Source: Guillardia theta CCMP2712 (lineage: Eukaryota > Cryptophyceae > Pyrenomonadales > Geminigeraceae). Taken from it: a stretch of DNA of 56,641 nt. Shown here piece after piece: positions 1 through 11,479 of the stretch (positions are counted from its first letter, which is position 1; every line of letters begins with the position of its first letter). A program made the position numbers and the translations under genes. Location of the stretch: positions 45,943 through 102,583 of the forward strand of contig NW_005434546.1 in assembly GCF_000315625.1 (NCBI RefSeq), given 5' to 3'. The notes under the pieces are model-generated. The model was not told where the DNA came from and ran no database searches. It saw only the letters and a program-made list of their open reading frames with translations.

Positions 1-126
1 AGGGAGGGAGAGGGGAGGGGGAGAGGGAGGGGGAAGAGGAGGGGGGGGAGGGAAAGGGGGAAGGGAGGAGGGGGAGGAGGAGGGAGGAGGAGGATGGGGA
101 GGGGAAGGTGGAAGGAGGAGGGGTAC
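1..126. repeat. Purine-rich low-complexity intron sequence
   Basis: G/A-only sequence of GGGA, GGAG and GAGG units on the + strand, equivalent to a long pyrimidine tract on the gene (-) strand. It starts at the inferred splice donor of the last visible IP3-receptor exon (GT at 126-125 on the - strand), so it is read as the beginning of the next intron, cut by the window edge. Confidence 0.7.
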
Positions 127-3100
127 CAGAATCATCTCATGCCAGACGTCCTTGAAATCTTTGGAGGAGACAAGCTCCATCATCCTCTCGCCCACACTGA
201 AGAACACCTTCTCCACATGCTGCGGGCCAGCACTCGAGCCCTGCGGCTGCTCCTCCTGCTTCTTGTCGCCTTCGGGCAGACACCTTACAATCTCCACCGA
301 CGTGGTGTGGTTGTGAAGGTACTTGTACAAACTTCCATGATCGCTCTGGTATAGAGTCATTGACAGAACAGCAGGTTGTGGTGGGAGTCACCTCCATCGT
401 TGTCATGAGCGACGCGACCTTTCCTGTGTTGTCGTACTCGGCAAAGTAGAGGAGGAGCTGGTAGAACTGCATCAGCTCCGACCTTAGCAAGTCTTGGAAT
501 CCCTTGCCGAACTGCATCGTGTGTATCTGAGGAGCAAGAGAAGATCAGATGACAAAGTCCGGAGGATGATGCGAGGAAGTGAAGAGTAGGAAGTAGATAG
601 GAGGAGACGAGGACATGACGGAAGGAGATGTGATACATGCTTAGAGGAAATGACAACGACCACAAGGATTGTGATCGTCACAACAAACAACCCCAAGGAG
701 CGATACAAACACGCGCAGAGGATCGACCTCACCAGATCTCGTCGAGGAGCCTCCGACCCATCCATGCTCAGACTGTCCTGCACTTCTTTCGAGGTCTCCC
801 TGCTGAGCTTCGACTTGCTCTCCTCCCTCCTGGCCTGCAGCGAGCTGAAGAACTCAGCAGCGCGCGACTGCTTGTCCAGCCCGAGGATCTTCTCGTTGGT
901 GAGCATCTGAGAGGTCAGGTTGCGCACGTCAAAGAACCCCAGCATCTCCCTTGGCATCTCCTCGTTCACAACGGCGTCGAAGAAGGAAAGGCAGCACTTG
1001 AGGCAGGCGAGCTTGAGGAAGCAGCGGTAGTCGTTGATGCTGCAGTCCGTGCTGTTCTCCCCCGACCCCCACGAGTCGGACGTGCGCTGCGAGGAGTCGC
1101 GGACGGGGAGGTAGACGATAGAGGAGAAGATGCGGTTCACGTCAAAGAAGAAGTAGCTGGAAAGAACCTCCTGCTGGTTCTTCACGTTGGGCCCCATGAC
1201 GGCGTCGGTGATAGTCTCCAGCAGCTGCAGGCAGAGAATAAGGAAGCTGGTCGGGTCGTTGTTCTTGGTTGTGTCCCCGACTAGAGGGAGGAGGGCGGAG
1301 AAGAGGTCCAGGCACTGCTTGAGCAGGTTGCAGGACAGCGAGGAGCCACTCTGACGCGTCATCATCTCCTGGAGGGGCTGGTACTGCCCGTAGCACATGA
1401 GCTGGAGGAGGCGGAGGACGAGCATGACCTGACTCTTCCTCCCGATGCCAATCAAGTCTTCCTCGTCCTCGAAGCTCTTCCACACAGACGCGTCCAGGTC
1501 TTGTTCGAGGCGGCTGACCTGCATGGAGGGGGAGTGCTGCGTCCTGCTGCTGTGCTTCGGCTTTCTCTTCCTCTTGTACTCCTTGAGCGAGTTCATGGTA
1601 GACTGCAAGACCTTGCTGACGGCATCGAAGAAGCTAGCATGCTTCGCCGACTTCAGCGCCATGGCCATCGTCTCCTGTACCCTCCTGTTGCCTCCTTGCA
1701 GCAACGTAAGGAGAAGAGACGTTGCCTGCACCTGCACCATGCTGCTGCTGTGCGCCATGAGACGGAGAGCTGCAGCAGTGCAGCCGATGGCGTCGAACTT
1801 GCTCTGGACCCAGGCAAGGGAGGACAGCTCCTGCACCCTCTCCCCTCCCGCGTGCATCGCGAGCTCGTGCTGGATGAACGCGTCCCAGCTACTGGCACAC
1901 GCCTCTGCCGTCCTGTTGGGGTCGCTGGGGTCGTTGACGTAGATGGCTGCGCGGAGGATGCCCAGGAGATCGATCAAGGTCTGCTCCTCCGTGCTAGGGG
2001 CCTTGAGAATAGGGATCATGTCGACAAGGAGGGAGGAGAAGGCAGGGTTCTCGCGCATGGGGAGCTTCCTCTTGATCAGCTTCTCCTGCTCGTACAGAGG
2101 AGCTGGTGCGTCTCTGCAAAGGAGGAGGGGAAGCTCGCAGCCCATCTCAGCAGACTTGAGCTCCTTGGACACTGCCATCCTCATGGCGCGGAAACCATGG
2201 TGGAGGCAGCGGGAGAGGCGGCTGAAGTCGGAGAGGACACGCTCCCTCTGACGAAGGAGCTCAACCTCGGGGAGAAGGAGCTGCAGCTTCCCGTTGGAGA
2301 TCATAACTGAGAGCGTCTCCCACACGAGCTCCACAAACTCCTGCGACGACTCCGAGCGGTCGATCCTCGACAGGTCCCCCAGGTTCAGGTTCAACAGGCG
2401 GTTCAACAGGTCCCCGAGCTGTTCCCCTCGCTCCATGTTCTCCGACTGCGTCCTCTCGGGGACAAGAAAGCTCGGAAGGTTGTAGTACTCGCGGATGGTG
2501 GGGAGGAGGGAGGACTTGAGGTAGTCGTACAGCAGGAGGAGAGAGTTGTCCTCCGCAGAGACCGATCCCCTGCCCGCCTCCATCCTGTCCAGGAAGGCAG
2601 TAACGTCGTCCGTCAGCACATCCATGAGCGTCCTGTCAGGGCAGCAGCTGAAGAGCTCCTGGTCAAAGGACCAGACCCCACAGCCCATCATGCGTATCTC
2701 CTGCCCTCTTGCCGCGTCGGAGTCGTGCTTGATGTAGATCTTGCGGAAGGCGTTGAGGAGCGTCCTCTTCAGGCCCAGGTACAGCTCCTCCTCCCCTACC
2801 CTCCTGTCCTCGAGCTGCACTATCGTGCAGATGATCCACTCGAAGGAGACGAACCTCTCTGCAAACACCTTGGAAGCAGGGTTCTTCCCCTCGCACAGAT
2901 CCGCAAGGAGCTGGATGAATGCTGCATCCCACGCCAGCCGAGGCTTCGTCGACCTCTCCTCCTCCTCCTTCGCTTCCCTGCTCGCCGTCATCGCCCACGC
3001 CGACCTCTTTGGCATCAGGAAGTGCTGGAGGTGGTCGTTGGACTGGATAATCTTGCGGACATTGTCTTGCAGCTCCTTCACCTCCCGCTGGTGGCAGAGG

Positions 3101-6100
3101 ACGAGGCAGGAGATCAGCTGCAGCCACTTGGGCTTGAGGTGGAAGTACTTGAGGATCACGTCCTGAAGAATCACCCGGCACCACTCCCTTCCTACCCGTG
3201 AGATGTTCTTCGCGTTGTCTCGCACAACCTCCACCATGGCGTCCTCCACGTCCAGTCCCTGGATGCCCAGGTGGGAGACGAAGATATCGCCGGTGTAGGC
3301 GAGGATCGACGTCTGCAGCTTCGGGTTCTTGCTGACGAGGAGGGAAAAGAAGCTGTAGATGAGGTTGAACAGGTCGCGCAGCCTCGTATTCTTCATCCTG
3401 TCGAGCGCCCCCAGGTTGTTCGCGGCGATGCGCTCGAAGGGAATGCGGAGGATCTCGATGAGGAGGAGGTGGAGCTGAAAGTCAATCATGATGTTCTGGA
3501 TGGCAAAGAAGCTGTCCCTGCCGTCCGGCTTCTGCAGCATGTCGATCCATGCGGAGATGGTCTTGGAGCAGGACTGGAAGGCGATCATGGAGAAAGAATG
3601 CTTCCTCTCGTTCTTGAGTTCCTCGTCGGTCCTCGACAGGTGCTTGATGTGCATGTGAAAGTCGGCGAGGAGGTCGCGGATCCTCCTGTAGCTCACGGCC
3701 AGGTCGCGGTCGGTGATGAGGTTGGTGCTCTCAATGTGAAGGGCGAATGTTGTCTTCTGCTTGTAGATCCGGATCAGAAACTCGACGGCAGACGTCTTGA
3801 GTGCCACGTTCTTGTACCGCACGAGGTCGAGGAGGATGCACACAATCTTGGGCAGGGCGGCTCCCTCCTCTTCCTCACGCAGGTCGTTGAGATCAGCGAG
3901 GACGGTGTTGCTGTTGTAGATCGTCTCTGCCATCTCCTTCACCTGCTGCTCCCGCCATGGCGGCTCGCGCATCCACAGCAGCGGGTCATGCTCGTAGCGG
4001 GAGAGGTCCAGGATCTGCATGCTACTCGATTTTGAGGCAGAGGCTGAGCGGGAGATCTTGGAGGAGCCGAAGCGCCTGATTCCGTTGAGGAGGCTGATTT
4101 CCATGTTGTCCTCCATGGCGACCGCGTGCTCGTCGGAGTCGAAGAGGACGCGGAGAGCGGAGTCAAGAGAGAGGATGCCAAAGGTGTCACGGAGGATGGC
4201 CTCCCAGTAGATGGCAATCTGAGTGATGGCAGAGTTGAGGCAGCAGTCAAGGAAGGTGTGGAAGAGGAGCAGAATCTTCACGTTCCTCATTGCTATGATC
4301 TCGTTGCATGGCCCCACCTCGAACCTCGCCCCCTCCGTGCTCGACCCCCTCTCGTGCCGCGAGTCCAGCACAGACAGGAGGGCAGGGGAGACGTCCCTGA
4401 GCTGCGCGAAGTCCGGTGTCCTGTCGCCCCTGCTGGGGTTGTAGCTGTGGTAGAAGCCAAAGTCCATCAGGGTTGACAAGGTGGACACGAGCTGGGTAAC
4501 GAACTGGTCCTTGCTGGGGTTCTTGGTGTACGCCCCGCTAGCGTTGGAAACGCAGTCTTTCAGTAGGACGACTAGCAGCCGTTTGAGCTCACAGAACGTC
4601 TCCTGCCCTCCTGCCTCCCTCCCTCCTCCCTCCCCCTGCTCGCCAGGGCCGTTGATCCCAGCCCAGATCCTCGTCCTCATCATCTGATTCATGGAGTGGT
4701 GCGGGTCCTTGTCCACGTAGAGCACGCAGAGCAGGTTGCAGCACCTGCGCTATGCCGTCAGCTGCCACCATCACTCGGATGAAACTCTCCATCCCCGTCT
4801 CACGCCTCCTCCAACACTTGCACAACGTCCACCCCACCACTTTCTCCTCCTCCTCCTCCTTCTCCTCTTCCTCCTCCTCCTCCTCCCTACCGAGTACGTA
4901 AAGAGTAAGGGATGCCTGGATGCTTGATAATGGCTAGCAGGCTGTCGAACTCAAGGCCCTTAGCAGGAGCAAGCGCGAGCACGGCCTTCATCGCGTACTC
5001 GTTTCTGCCCTGCACGAGTAGAGCCAGCAGCTCGAGCATCTGCAGGTGGTAGCAGAACAGGCTGGCTTCCTTGTTGAAGGATCCGTTCTCCCTCCTCTCC
5101 TCGTTCCCCGCAGCCAGCATCGCGTCCTCTCCCAGCCTTGACATGAGCGAGTTCACACAGATGCTCAGCTTCGAGTCGCTGCTGTCCTTGAGAAACAGAG
5201 ATCCCTCCTCCTCCTCCATCACGAAGATAACGTCTGGCGCGTTCTCGACCAGCACGGAGACTAGCCGGTTCTGATTCTCAGGGATCGGAACACCGTCACT
5301 GTGGCAAGTCCTCGCCATCAGCGCCACTGTCCTAGCGCTCCTGGCCCCCCTCAACGAGTCGACCTTCTCCTCGAAGATGCTGTCGTCGTTTAGAATCGCT
5401 GAGAGCTCGCTCGCGTCGCTGTAGATATTGAGGACGAGCGCGTACGCCGTCAGGTCTTCCTTCAGGTGGACCTGCAGCTGGGGAAGGTTCCTCTGGAGCT
5501 CGGCCTTGTTCCCCGGGTTCCCCTGGCAGGCCTTCTCCACAACAGTGTAGCACATCTTGCAGATGAGATGCAGCGAGTGGAAGCGCTTGCGGATCACGTC
5601 AGGCTTCATGTGCAGCCTGTTGAACACGGCCACAACGATGTCGATCAGCTGCTGGAGGACCCCTACATGCCGCAACAGGTCCTGCCTGGCCAGCACGGTC
5701 GCCGGCTTCTTCCGCTCTGCACTGCAGATTTGGAGCAGGTGGGATACCGTGATCTCGAAGAATGGCAGCAAGGATGCGATCGCCGGCCGCAGCCCGTGCT
5801 GGGTGATCACCTGCTCTACCTCCTGCTGGTTCTCCAGCTCAGGGAGGGGGTCAGCGCTGTACAGCAGCCCGAGGAAGAAGTGAAGGAACTCCATGCATCC
5901 TAGCGAGCGATCCACCACGTTGATCTCCTCCTCCTCCACGAGCCTCAGCTCCAGGATGTCGGAGTCGTCCAGCACCTGCCCGCTCCTCAGGGACACTTCC
6001 TTGTTGCTGCTCGGCTTGTAGCTCTTGGAGTCCAGCGAGGCATCGTGCTCGTCCACGGAGCGATCGGGGGGCGAGGCCTTTCCCAGGTGTGACATCATGA

Positions 6101-7760
6101 AATCAAGGCTCGGCAGCTTCTTCGGCTCCCTCCTCTTGATGCCCAGCCATCGCTCTAGCAAATGAGTTACGGAGCATGCAAACATGTTACCCTCAGCTCA
6201 GTCCCCACCCCTTTTCTGCTCTCCTCTCCCCTCCCCTCCTCTCCTCTCCTCTCCTCTCCCCCCCGCTCCCCTCTTCACCTGGCTGGTCCTTGGTCTTTGA
6301 TTTCTTGATCCAAACCCCGTCCCCATTGCTCAGCAGGGAGCTGCTGGAGTCGGTGGGCGAGGAGGACGCGATCAGCCAGGCAGCGCTAGACGACCTGAAG
6401 TCGTCGGAAAGGCAGAGGGTGGCGCCCGAGAAGGAGAGGTACTTCCCGCTGACCACGTGCTGGATCAGCAGATTGCTATGGCTATTGACTCTGAGGGTTT
6501 CCCCGCACTTGTCAACAGCCACAGGCTTCAGCCTCCAGTAGGCGAACTCGTTGACTGCGTAGCTCTCAGTGTGGTTCGATGCTTCCGGGCTCGCCATCCA
6601 CATCACAACCCCTCGGATGGGATCCGCGTACAGCACGGTGTCGTCTCGGTTCCTGCGGAACGTGACGATGTCGAGGCCGTACACGTTCTCGATCTCTTGG
6701 TCGCAATCCTCGTCGTTGTCGTTGCGCTCCATCAACTTCTGGTTGTTCGAGCTCCAGGTTCGGAACAGCCTTACCTGGAACTTGTGGATGTCTGTAGAGG
6801 CGTTTACCTCGTGATACGCCACAGACGTCGAGTGCAGCCTTCGCATAATCGGCTCGATGTATTGAAACGTAGTCAAAGGCTGCACTTTGTCGTACAGGTG
6901 GGCCGGCGACCTGAAGTTCCCCGGCCCATCCCCCGCCGACCCTCCAGACCCTATCGAGCCCATGTCGGAGATTCTTCGCTGATCCTGATCCGAGCTCACA
7001 GACAGGAAGGTATTCGAGAACTTGACGCTCCCGAGTTGCAACTGGTCGCCGTACCGCACATAGTCTCCGTCCGACCTTGCCCGCCCTGTTGGAATGATCT
7101 TCAGCCAGGACCCCTTATTCCCTTCCTCGCTCAAGGAGACATCCAGGGCAAGCCTGTTTACTTTGGCTCTGGTCTTGGACTGTGTGAGAAACTTCCCGCT
7201 CTTGCAATGGCGTAGTTGGATCACGTTGCCGTAAGAAACAGGGTGCCCTGCAGTTCTCCTGGACTCTAGCTCGTTGGTAGCCTGCTCGTCTTGATACGCT
7301 TTGATGTGATGACTGAGCTCCTTGTACAGAGAGTCTTCTGGGCTCAGATTCTCCCGCCAACTCTCCAACCGCGCGATCCTCTCGCTCCAGTTCTTCATGT
7401 CTTGAAGGGGTATGTGTATCTTACGGACAAACTCCTCGATGGCTCGCAGTGCTGCATACTGCAGATCATCGCGTGAGCAGAACACCTGAACAATATAGAC
7501 AAGAGACCTGAAAACGAGGGACAACGACAAAAGCTGCACTGTGGATCGTGTGCGGGCTGAAAGAAGCGCTGAACTCAACCTGCTCTTCGACATAGAGGTT
7601 TGATGTGATTACGTCGTCCCCTGCAATGAAACCTCCTGGAAAGCCATGTTTCAATGCGACATGCTCGTGCATGCATCGTGTTAAATCAATTCATACCCGT
7701 CTCAAGGTCTGCGAGAATGACGACGTCGCCCACCCTCAATACGTTTTGTACCTCCGTCAT
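127..7760 (-). CDS. IP3 receptor-like intracellular calcium release channel, 5' part (partial)
   Basis: Homotetrameric calcium channel of internal membranes, in the inositol trisphosphate/ryanodine receptor family. Exons (-): 7760-7697, 7635-7580, 7485-6279, 6154-4891, 4744-733, 526-392, 345-127; phases agree at every join, giving 2319 codons. The first ATG is at 7760 and opens MTEVQNVLRVGDVV, matching the start of the family's ligand-binding suppressor domain. MIR-type beta-trefoil follows (GNVIQLRHCKSGKFLT, about residues 120-400). RIH helical repeats fill exons 4-5; the junction at 4891/4744 restores the family motif LR...LYVDKDP with the usual 11-residue spacing. An RIH-associated domain lies near the end of exon 5 (QLLETITDAVMGPNVKNQQ). 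The transmembrane pore is not visible and should lie beyond the left edge. Total length fits the roughly 2700-residue family. Family assignment is strong; IP3 binding itself is not shown. Confidence 0.9.
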
Positions 7761-8650
7761 CCGACCACCCTAGATGTGGCTGGAATGCACCGCATTTCTT
7801 GAAGGAGGCATCCTAAGATAACATCAGTTGAGCTCAGTTGCATTCTCTGAAGTCGGGTTAAGGGTACAGAGGCGCTTTCCTTCCTCAAGCTGCGTGCAAC
7901 ACAGGAGCTAGCAACTTTGACAGCAAATACATTGTTCTCGTCGCATCCCTTCCACTCCTCTCGATCAGACAAGTCAGTATCTGCACATGTAGGAATTTCT
8001 TCAACACGCTATACTCTTGCTCTTGCCCTTGTCACTATCCTCCCGCTCTGCTCCTCCTCCTCCTGGCCCCATCCTCCTCCCCGACGCTGCTGCATTTGCG
8101 CAAGGAACTCTCACGATGATTTCCCTGCTTCCCCCCCTCACATTTGTACCTTATATATTTACTCAATAATTATTCTCCCAAATAGTTTTACTTACTATAG
8201 TAACGTGACTTGTAACCCTATTCCCCCATTGTGTGGCCACCCACCCATGAAGTGCTTTTATTCCACCACCTCCCCAAGTAATCCCCCATTCAACTACCCC
8301 CACCCTATCATTTTGCTGATAGCCCATGTTTGTACGATGATCGCAGTTTTAGATTAATGGAAGACTTAAGAAATGATCTATGATACCACTGTCTACCGAT
8401 TAATCCAGCATATCACCCCTTCTTATTCACCCTCTACCCAGCACATTTAAGTCGCTACCCTGTAAATTTACACCCCTACCTCCCTAGTGTTGAACTACGT
8501 GCTCCATCGAACCTAGACTTGAAAGCCGGACCCCTCCGATTCAACAACCCACCCCCGGACAATCTCGGATCCAATTACCCCACCTTAAACACGACCATCC
8601 TTTCAGTGGGTCCTTTAGCTATCAGGTAGTAGGGGTGATCACCCCTACAC
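7761..8650. other. Intergenic, AT- and C-rich, upstream of the channel gene
   Basis: No gene is supported. It holds pyrimidine-rich stretches and repeated C-rich motifs of the CCCCTACC or ACCCCTAC type (for example about 8470-8490 and 8629-8648). The part next to 7760 is the presumed promoter region of the IP3-receptor-like gene. A short minus-strand reading frame at 7757-7972 lies in another frame and has no recognisable content. Confidence 0.5.
8629..8648. promoter_or_regulatory. Perfect 20-bp palindrome GTAGGGGTGATCACCCCTAC
   Basis: All 20 bases read the same on both strands. It combines two inverted copies of the AGGGGTGAT motif that recurs singly elsewhere in the window. It lies at the left boundary of the first GC-rich island. 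A symmetric protein-binding site is one reading, a cruciform seed another; the function is unknown. Confidence 0.5.
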
Positions 8651-9480
8651 CTTTTAAGTGTGAATTGAGTACCCACCATACTGTGAACAGACGGTCGGAC
8701 TCACGAACCGGCTTGAACTTTGTCACTGGCGGGCAGCAGCGGCCGCCGCCGCCCGGCGGGCCGGCGGGGTGATCCGATCGGATCCGAGACCGTACTACCG
8801 TCCGGTAGTACGGCACCGTCCGGCGCTCAGCTCTACTGGCAGTGACTACGGTGACAACCGTCCGCCGGAGCCTCCGGCGCGGGCCCCGGGGGGCGGCCCG
8901 GGTACGGTCCGACCGTGGACCGTCCGGTGACTCTCCCGAGGCTCTGAGTCTGCCAGTGTCGGACACGCCGACGGTCACCGGGTACGGTCGGAGCCGCACT
9001 GGCCCAGCCCCCCCCGGCGTCGGAGTCTCAATGAGCTGCTGACTCGTTGGCACTGCGGCTGAGCGTCACCGCGGCACTCCGACTCCTTACTCAGTGACTG
9101 AGTCCGATATGATCAGCCGCGCCTCAGCCTGGGCCTAACGCCGGGGCCCGGGCCCGGGAGTACTACGAGTCACCCCCGGGGTGCAGTGCGCAGTGCGCGG
9201 CGGCCGCGCCTGGGCCCTGAGGGCCGGGACTCCCGGATCATCCCGATTATCCGCTGAGTCGGATCATGACAGTGATGCCGCCGCGGCCGGGCGCCGGCCC
9301 GGCCCGGCCGGCCCGGGACTCTATTGACGATACCGTTCAAGGCTGCCATACGGCCTTCAACGGTTGAATCACTGTCCCACGGTGATCACATGATTGCGAC
9401 TCTGTCCGGCACTATGATTCAACAAGGCCTTATGGCAGCCTTGAAGTATCGATAGAGTCCTTAAAGTTACATTATCAAAG
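8650..9480. repeat. GC-rich palindromic island A
   Basis: Non-coding block dominated by G and C with dense overlapping palindromes. Clear cases: GATCCGATCGGATC at 8771-8784; an 11-bp perfect inverted repeat at 8790-8800/8803-8813 separated by only 2 nt; and a long quasi-palindrome with arms 9316-9370 and 9416-9460. Short words such as CCGG, GTAC, TGATCA and CAGTGACTC recur. Open frames crossing it (for example 8622-9053) look like translated GC-rich noise, with no intron-exon structure or family match. It separates the IP3-receptor-like gene from the next gene by about 2 kb. Confidence 0.75.
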
Positions 9481-9884
9481 TCGTCACACACTCAAGCCCA
9501 TCTTTACCTCTTCAAAGATGCCTATGATATCCCACAACCTCAGCCGAGCGTGCAGCCTCAGCTTCCGTCAAAGGTGAGGGTATAGGGACAGTCGTCTTCC
9601 ATCTCGTCCGGTCTTGACACCGACCACTCGATGTACCCTCGTGATAGACCTTCAGAGGCCTCTCGGTCGCTTAGCTCCCTGTTGTAGGGCCATTGGCGGA
9701 AGGCAGAGTCAGGTGGCGGCGGCGCTCAAACGATGGCACTGGCCACTAGTGACTGTTTGCAACTTTCACTAGTTTACGAAGGAGATCGGAACCGATGATA
9801 GGAGGAAGAATAATAGGCTTTGGCACTAGGAGTCTTGGGAGGTGGTAGAACGAGGCCGCCGCGGCACACGCCACTGATCAGGGC
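9481..9884. other. Intergenic, 3' flank of the secreted orphan gene
   Basis: Mixed-composition sequence after the stop codon at 9885 of the minus-strand gene. No coding exon, RNA gene or repeat could be supported. It probably includes the 3' untranslated region. Confidence 0.4.
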
Positions 9885-10821
9885 TCAGCTCAAAATCTTG
9901 AGCTTGATCGTGTCGATGTTGACAGAGGTGACAGCCGAGCCCATGGCCTTACACTCAGCTCGGAGCCTGCAGAGAGGTCAACACCATCATCCAGCCTAGT
10001 TTGCTCCAGCACTCACTTTGCGGAGAATCGTTTTGGGTTTGACTTGAGGTTGTCGAAGCGGAGTGCAAGCTCCATCGGCAACTTGCGCTTATCCTCGGGC
10101 CCGGGCTCAATGGCGATCACCTTTCAAGTCCCATCAGAGACTCTCATCTCACAGAACTTCACGCACATCCTTCTGGTCGGAATTTGGGATGCTCCTCAGG
10201 AAAAAGCACATCCCCGGCGAGTTCAGAGGAAGATTTCCTTTCCATCTGCCATGGCCTCAGTCTCCCTTACATTCTCTCCCACCTCCTCTCACTTGGTCAC
10301 GCCTTGAACGTAGATGGCTTCAGAGACGGTCTCGTCGGAGTTGAGCCGGAAGCTCAGACCAACCTTCTCGTTGTACTTGAACCCGCCCTTGTCGACGTTG
10401 ATCTTGACCCCGCACAATGCCGTCCGCCCCACACACGAACAACCTGGTCAGCTCAATCACCACCGAGGGCCGAGGGACAATCGGTAGCACCTTTGTCAGG
10501 AAAAGCATCCATGTTCACCCGCCCCTCTTTTGCCATCTTTTCTCTCTCTTGGTCTCGCCTCCAGTTCTGGTAGTATCCGTGAATGTCTGAAAGGACCGGG
10601 ATATCCTCAATCCTAGGAAAGATCCTTTGCTGCTCCTCAACATACTGCTCTCGCAGGGTGTTCCTTGCTTTCGTGGTGAAATCATACGGTCCTGACATGG
10701 CAAGGCTGTAGCTCCGCCTGCTTGTTCCGGGCGAAGTCTTGGATCCCCATGGAGCCTCTCCGGCTGCACTGACTCCCAACGCCGCCCCAACTATGGCCAG
10801 CGACAGTTTGATGCTGCTCAT
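9885..10821 (-). CDS. Secreted or plastid-targeted protein of unknown family, 248 aa
   Basis: I do not recognise the family. Exons (-): 10821-10491, 10443-10293, 10245-10167, 10120-10017, 9966-9885; the sum is 249 codons including TGA. All four introns are 46-50 nt with GT-AG ends. The N-terminus, MSSIKLSLAIVGAALGVSAAG, reads as a signal peptide; in this kind of alga it could be the first half of a plastid signal, though no clear Phe follows the cleavage site. The mature part has a charged helical segment (about residues 45-105), a Cys-rich turn, a beta-rich stretch (GVKINVDKGGFKYNEKVG), and a basic C-terminus that is convincingly coding (MELALRFDNLKSNPKRFSAK). Without splicing, one frame shows four in-frame TGA codons; correct splicing removes them all. 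Flanked by islands A and B. Confidence 0.75.
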
Positions 10822-11479
10822 AATCCACCTACATTGAGATTTCGAGGGAGTTAGATCAAGGATCACTTGTTATTAGAATACGGCACGTTGAGAGTTTGTT
10901 CCATCTAAGCGGAGCTCAAGTTCCTTCTTCTCATCCTGACTGCTTCGAGCGACTTGTAGCAAGGACGCAAAACTAGCAAATCCTGCACTTTGGGTTGACT
11001 GAAGCTGCAAGAGGCCTACGTTAGGCTGATTTCTTGTACCTATATCAGAAATCGAATACATCATCAACATCAAGATGAATGTGACATCCACTGGTTACAC
11101 TGTCACCCTGGCAGACAACCAGATGAATCATAAACAGCCGGGCCGAGGAACTGAATCACTGCCTCTACATCCCGTGCATGTTGAGAAAGTGCTCAAGTAT
11201 CTAATTCTTCTCATCTATCGTTGGATCTGTCTGTCTAACATCTTTCTCTTCCATAAACTCTTCCCATCTGCCATCGTGCCCGCTTCCCCCTTGCAAGCCA
11301 TGGAGGCCGAACACGAGGATCTTCTAGCGCCCTAGCGACCCCCCACCCCTTCTTGAAATAATTTACCCCTCCTTGTTGTACCCCCTACCCCTAAGATCAG
11401 TACTAAACTCCACATTATTACCGTGCACAATTCTGAGGTACCCCTGTCTTGAGGACCATCACCCTTCTTTCAGATGTTG
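10822..11479. other. Intergenic with C-rich motifs
   Basis: No coding exon is supported. It includes the start-side flank of the minus-strand orphan gene and, at about 11340-11400, a C-rich run containing CCCCTACCCC. The segment at 11075-11335 is open in one frame but shows no family resemblance. Confidence 0.4.

Noticed and set aside
484-665. C-terminal continuation of the large channel frame below 733
   Set aside because: The family match stops at a good donor at 732, and exon 526-392 restores it in phase.
8622-9053. Open frames in the GC-rich islands (also 11594-12036, 26237-26699, 44282-44610)
   Set aside because: Arg/Pro/Gly-rich translations on both strands, no splice context, no family content; expected when stop codons are rare in GC-rich DNA.
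10017-10443. Frame with four in-frame TGA codons where Trp would fit, suggesting TGA read as tryptophan
   Set aside because: Introns of 46-47 nt with GT-AG ends remove all four TGA codons with consistent phases, and TGG is used normally elsewhere in the same gene.
11340-11400. C-rich CCCCTACCCC runs as interstitial telomere repeats
   Set aside because: No regular tandem CCCTAA array is present; copies are single and dispersed.
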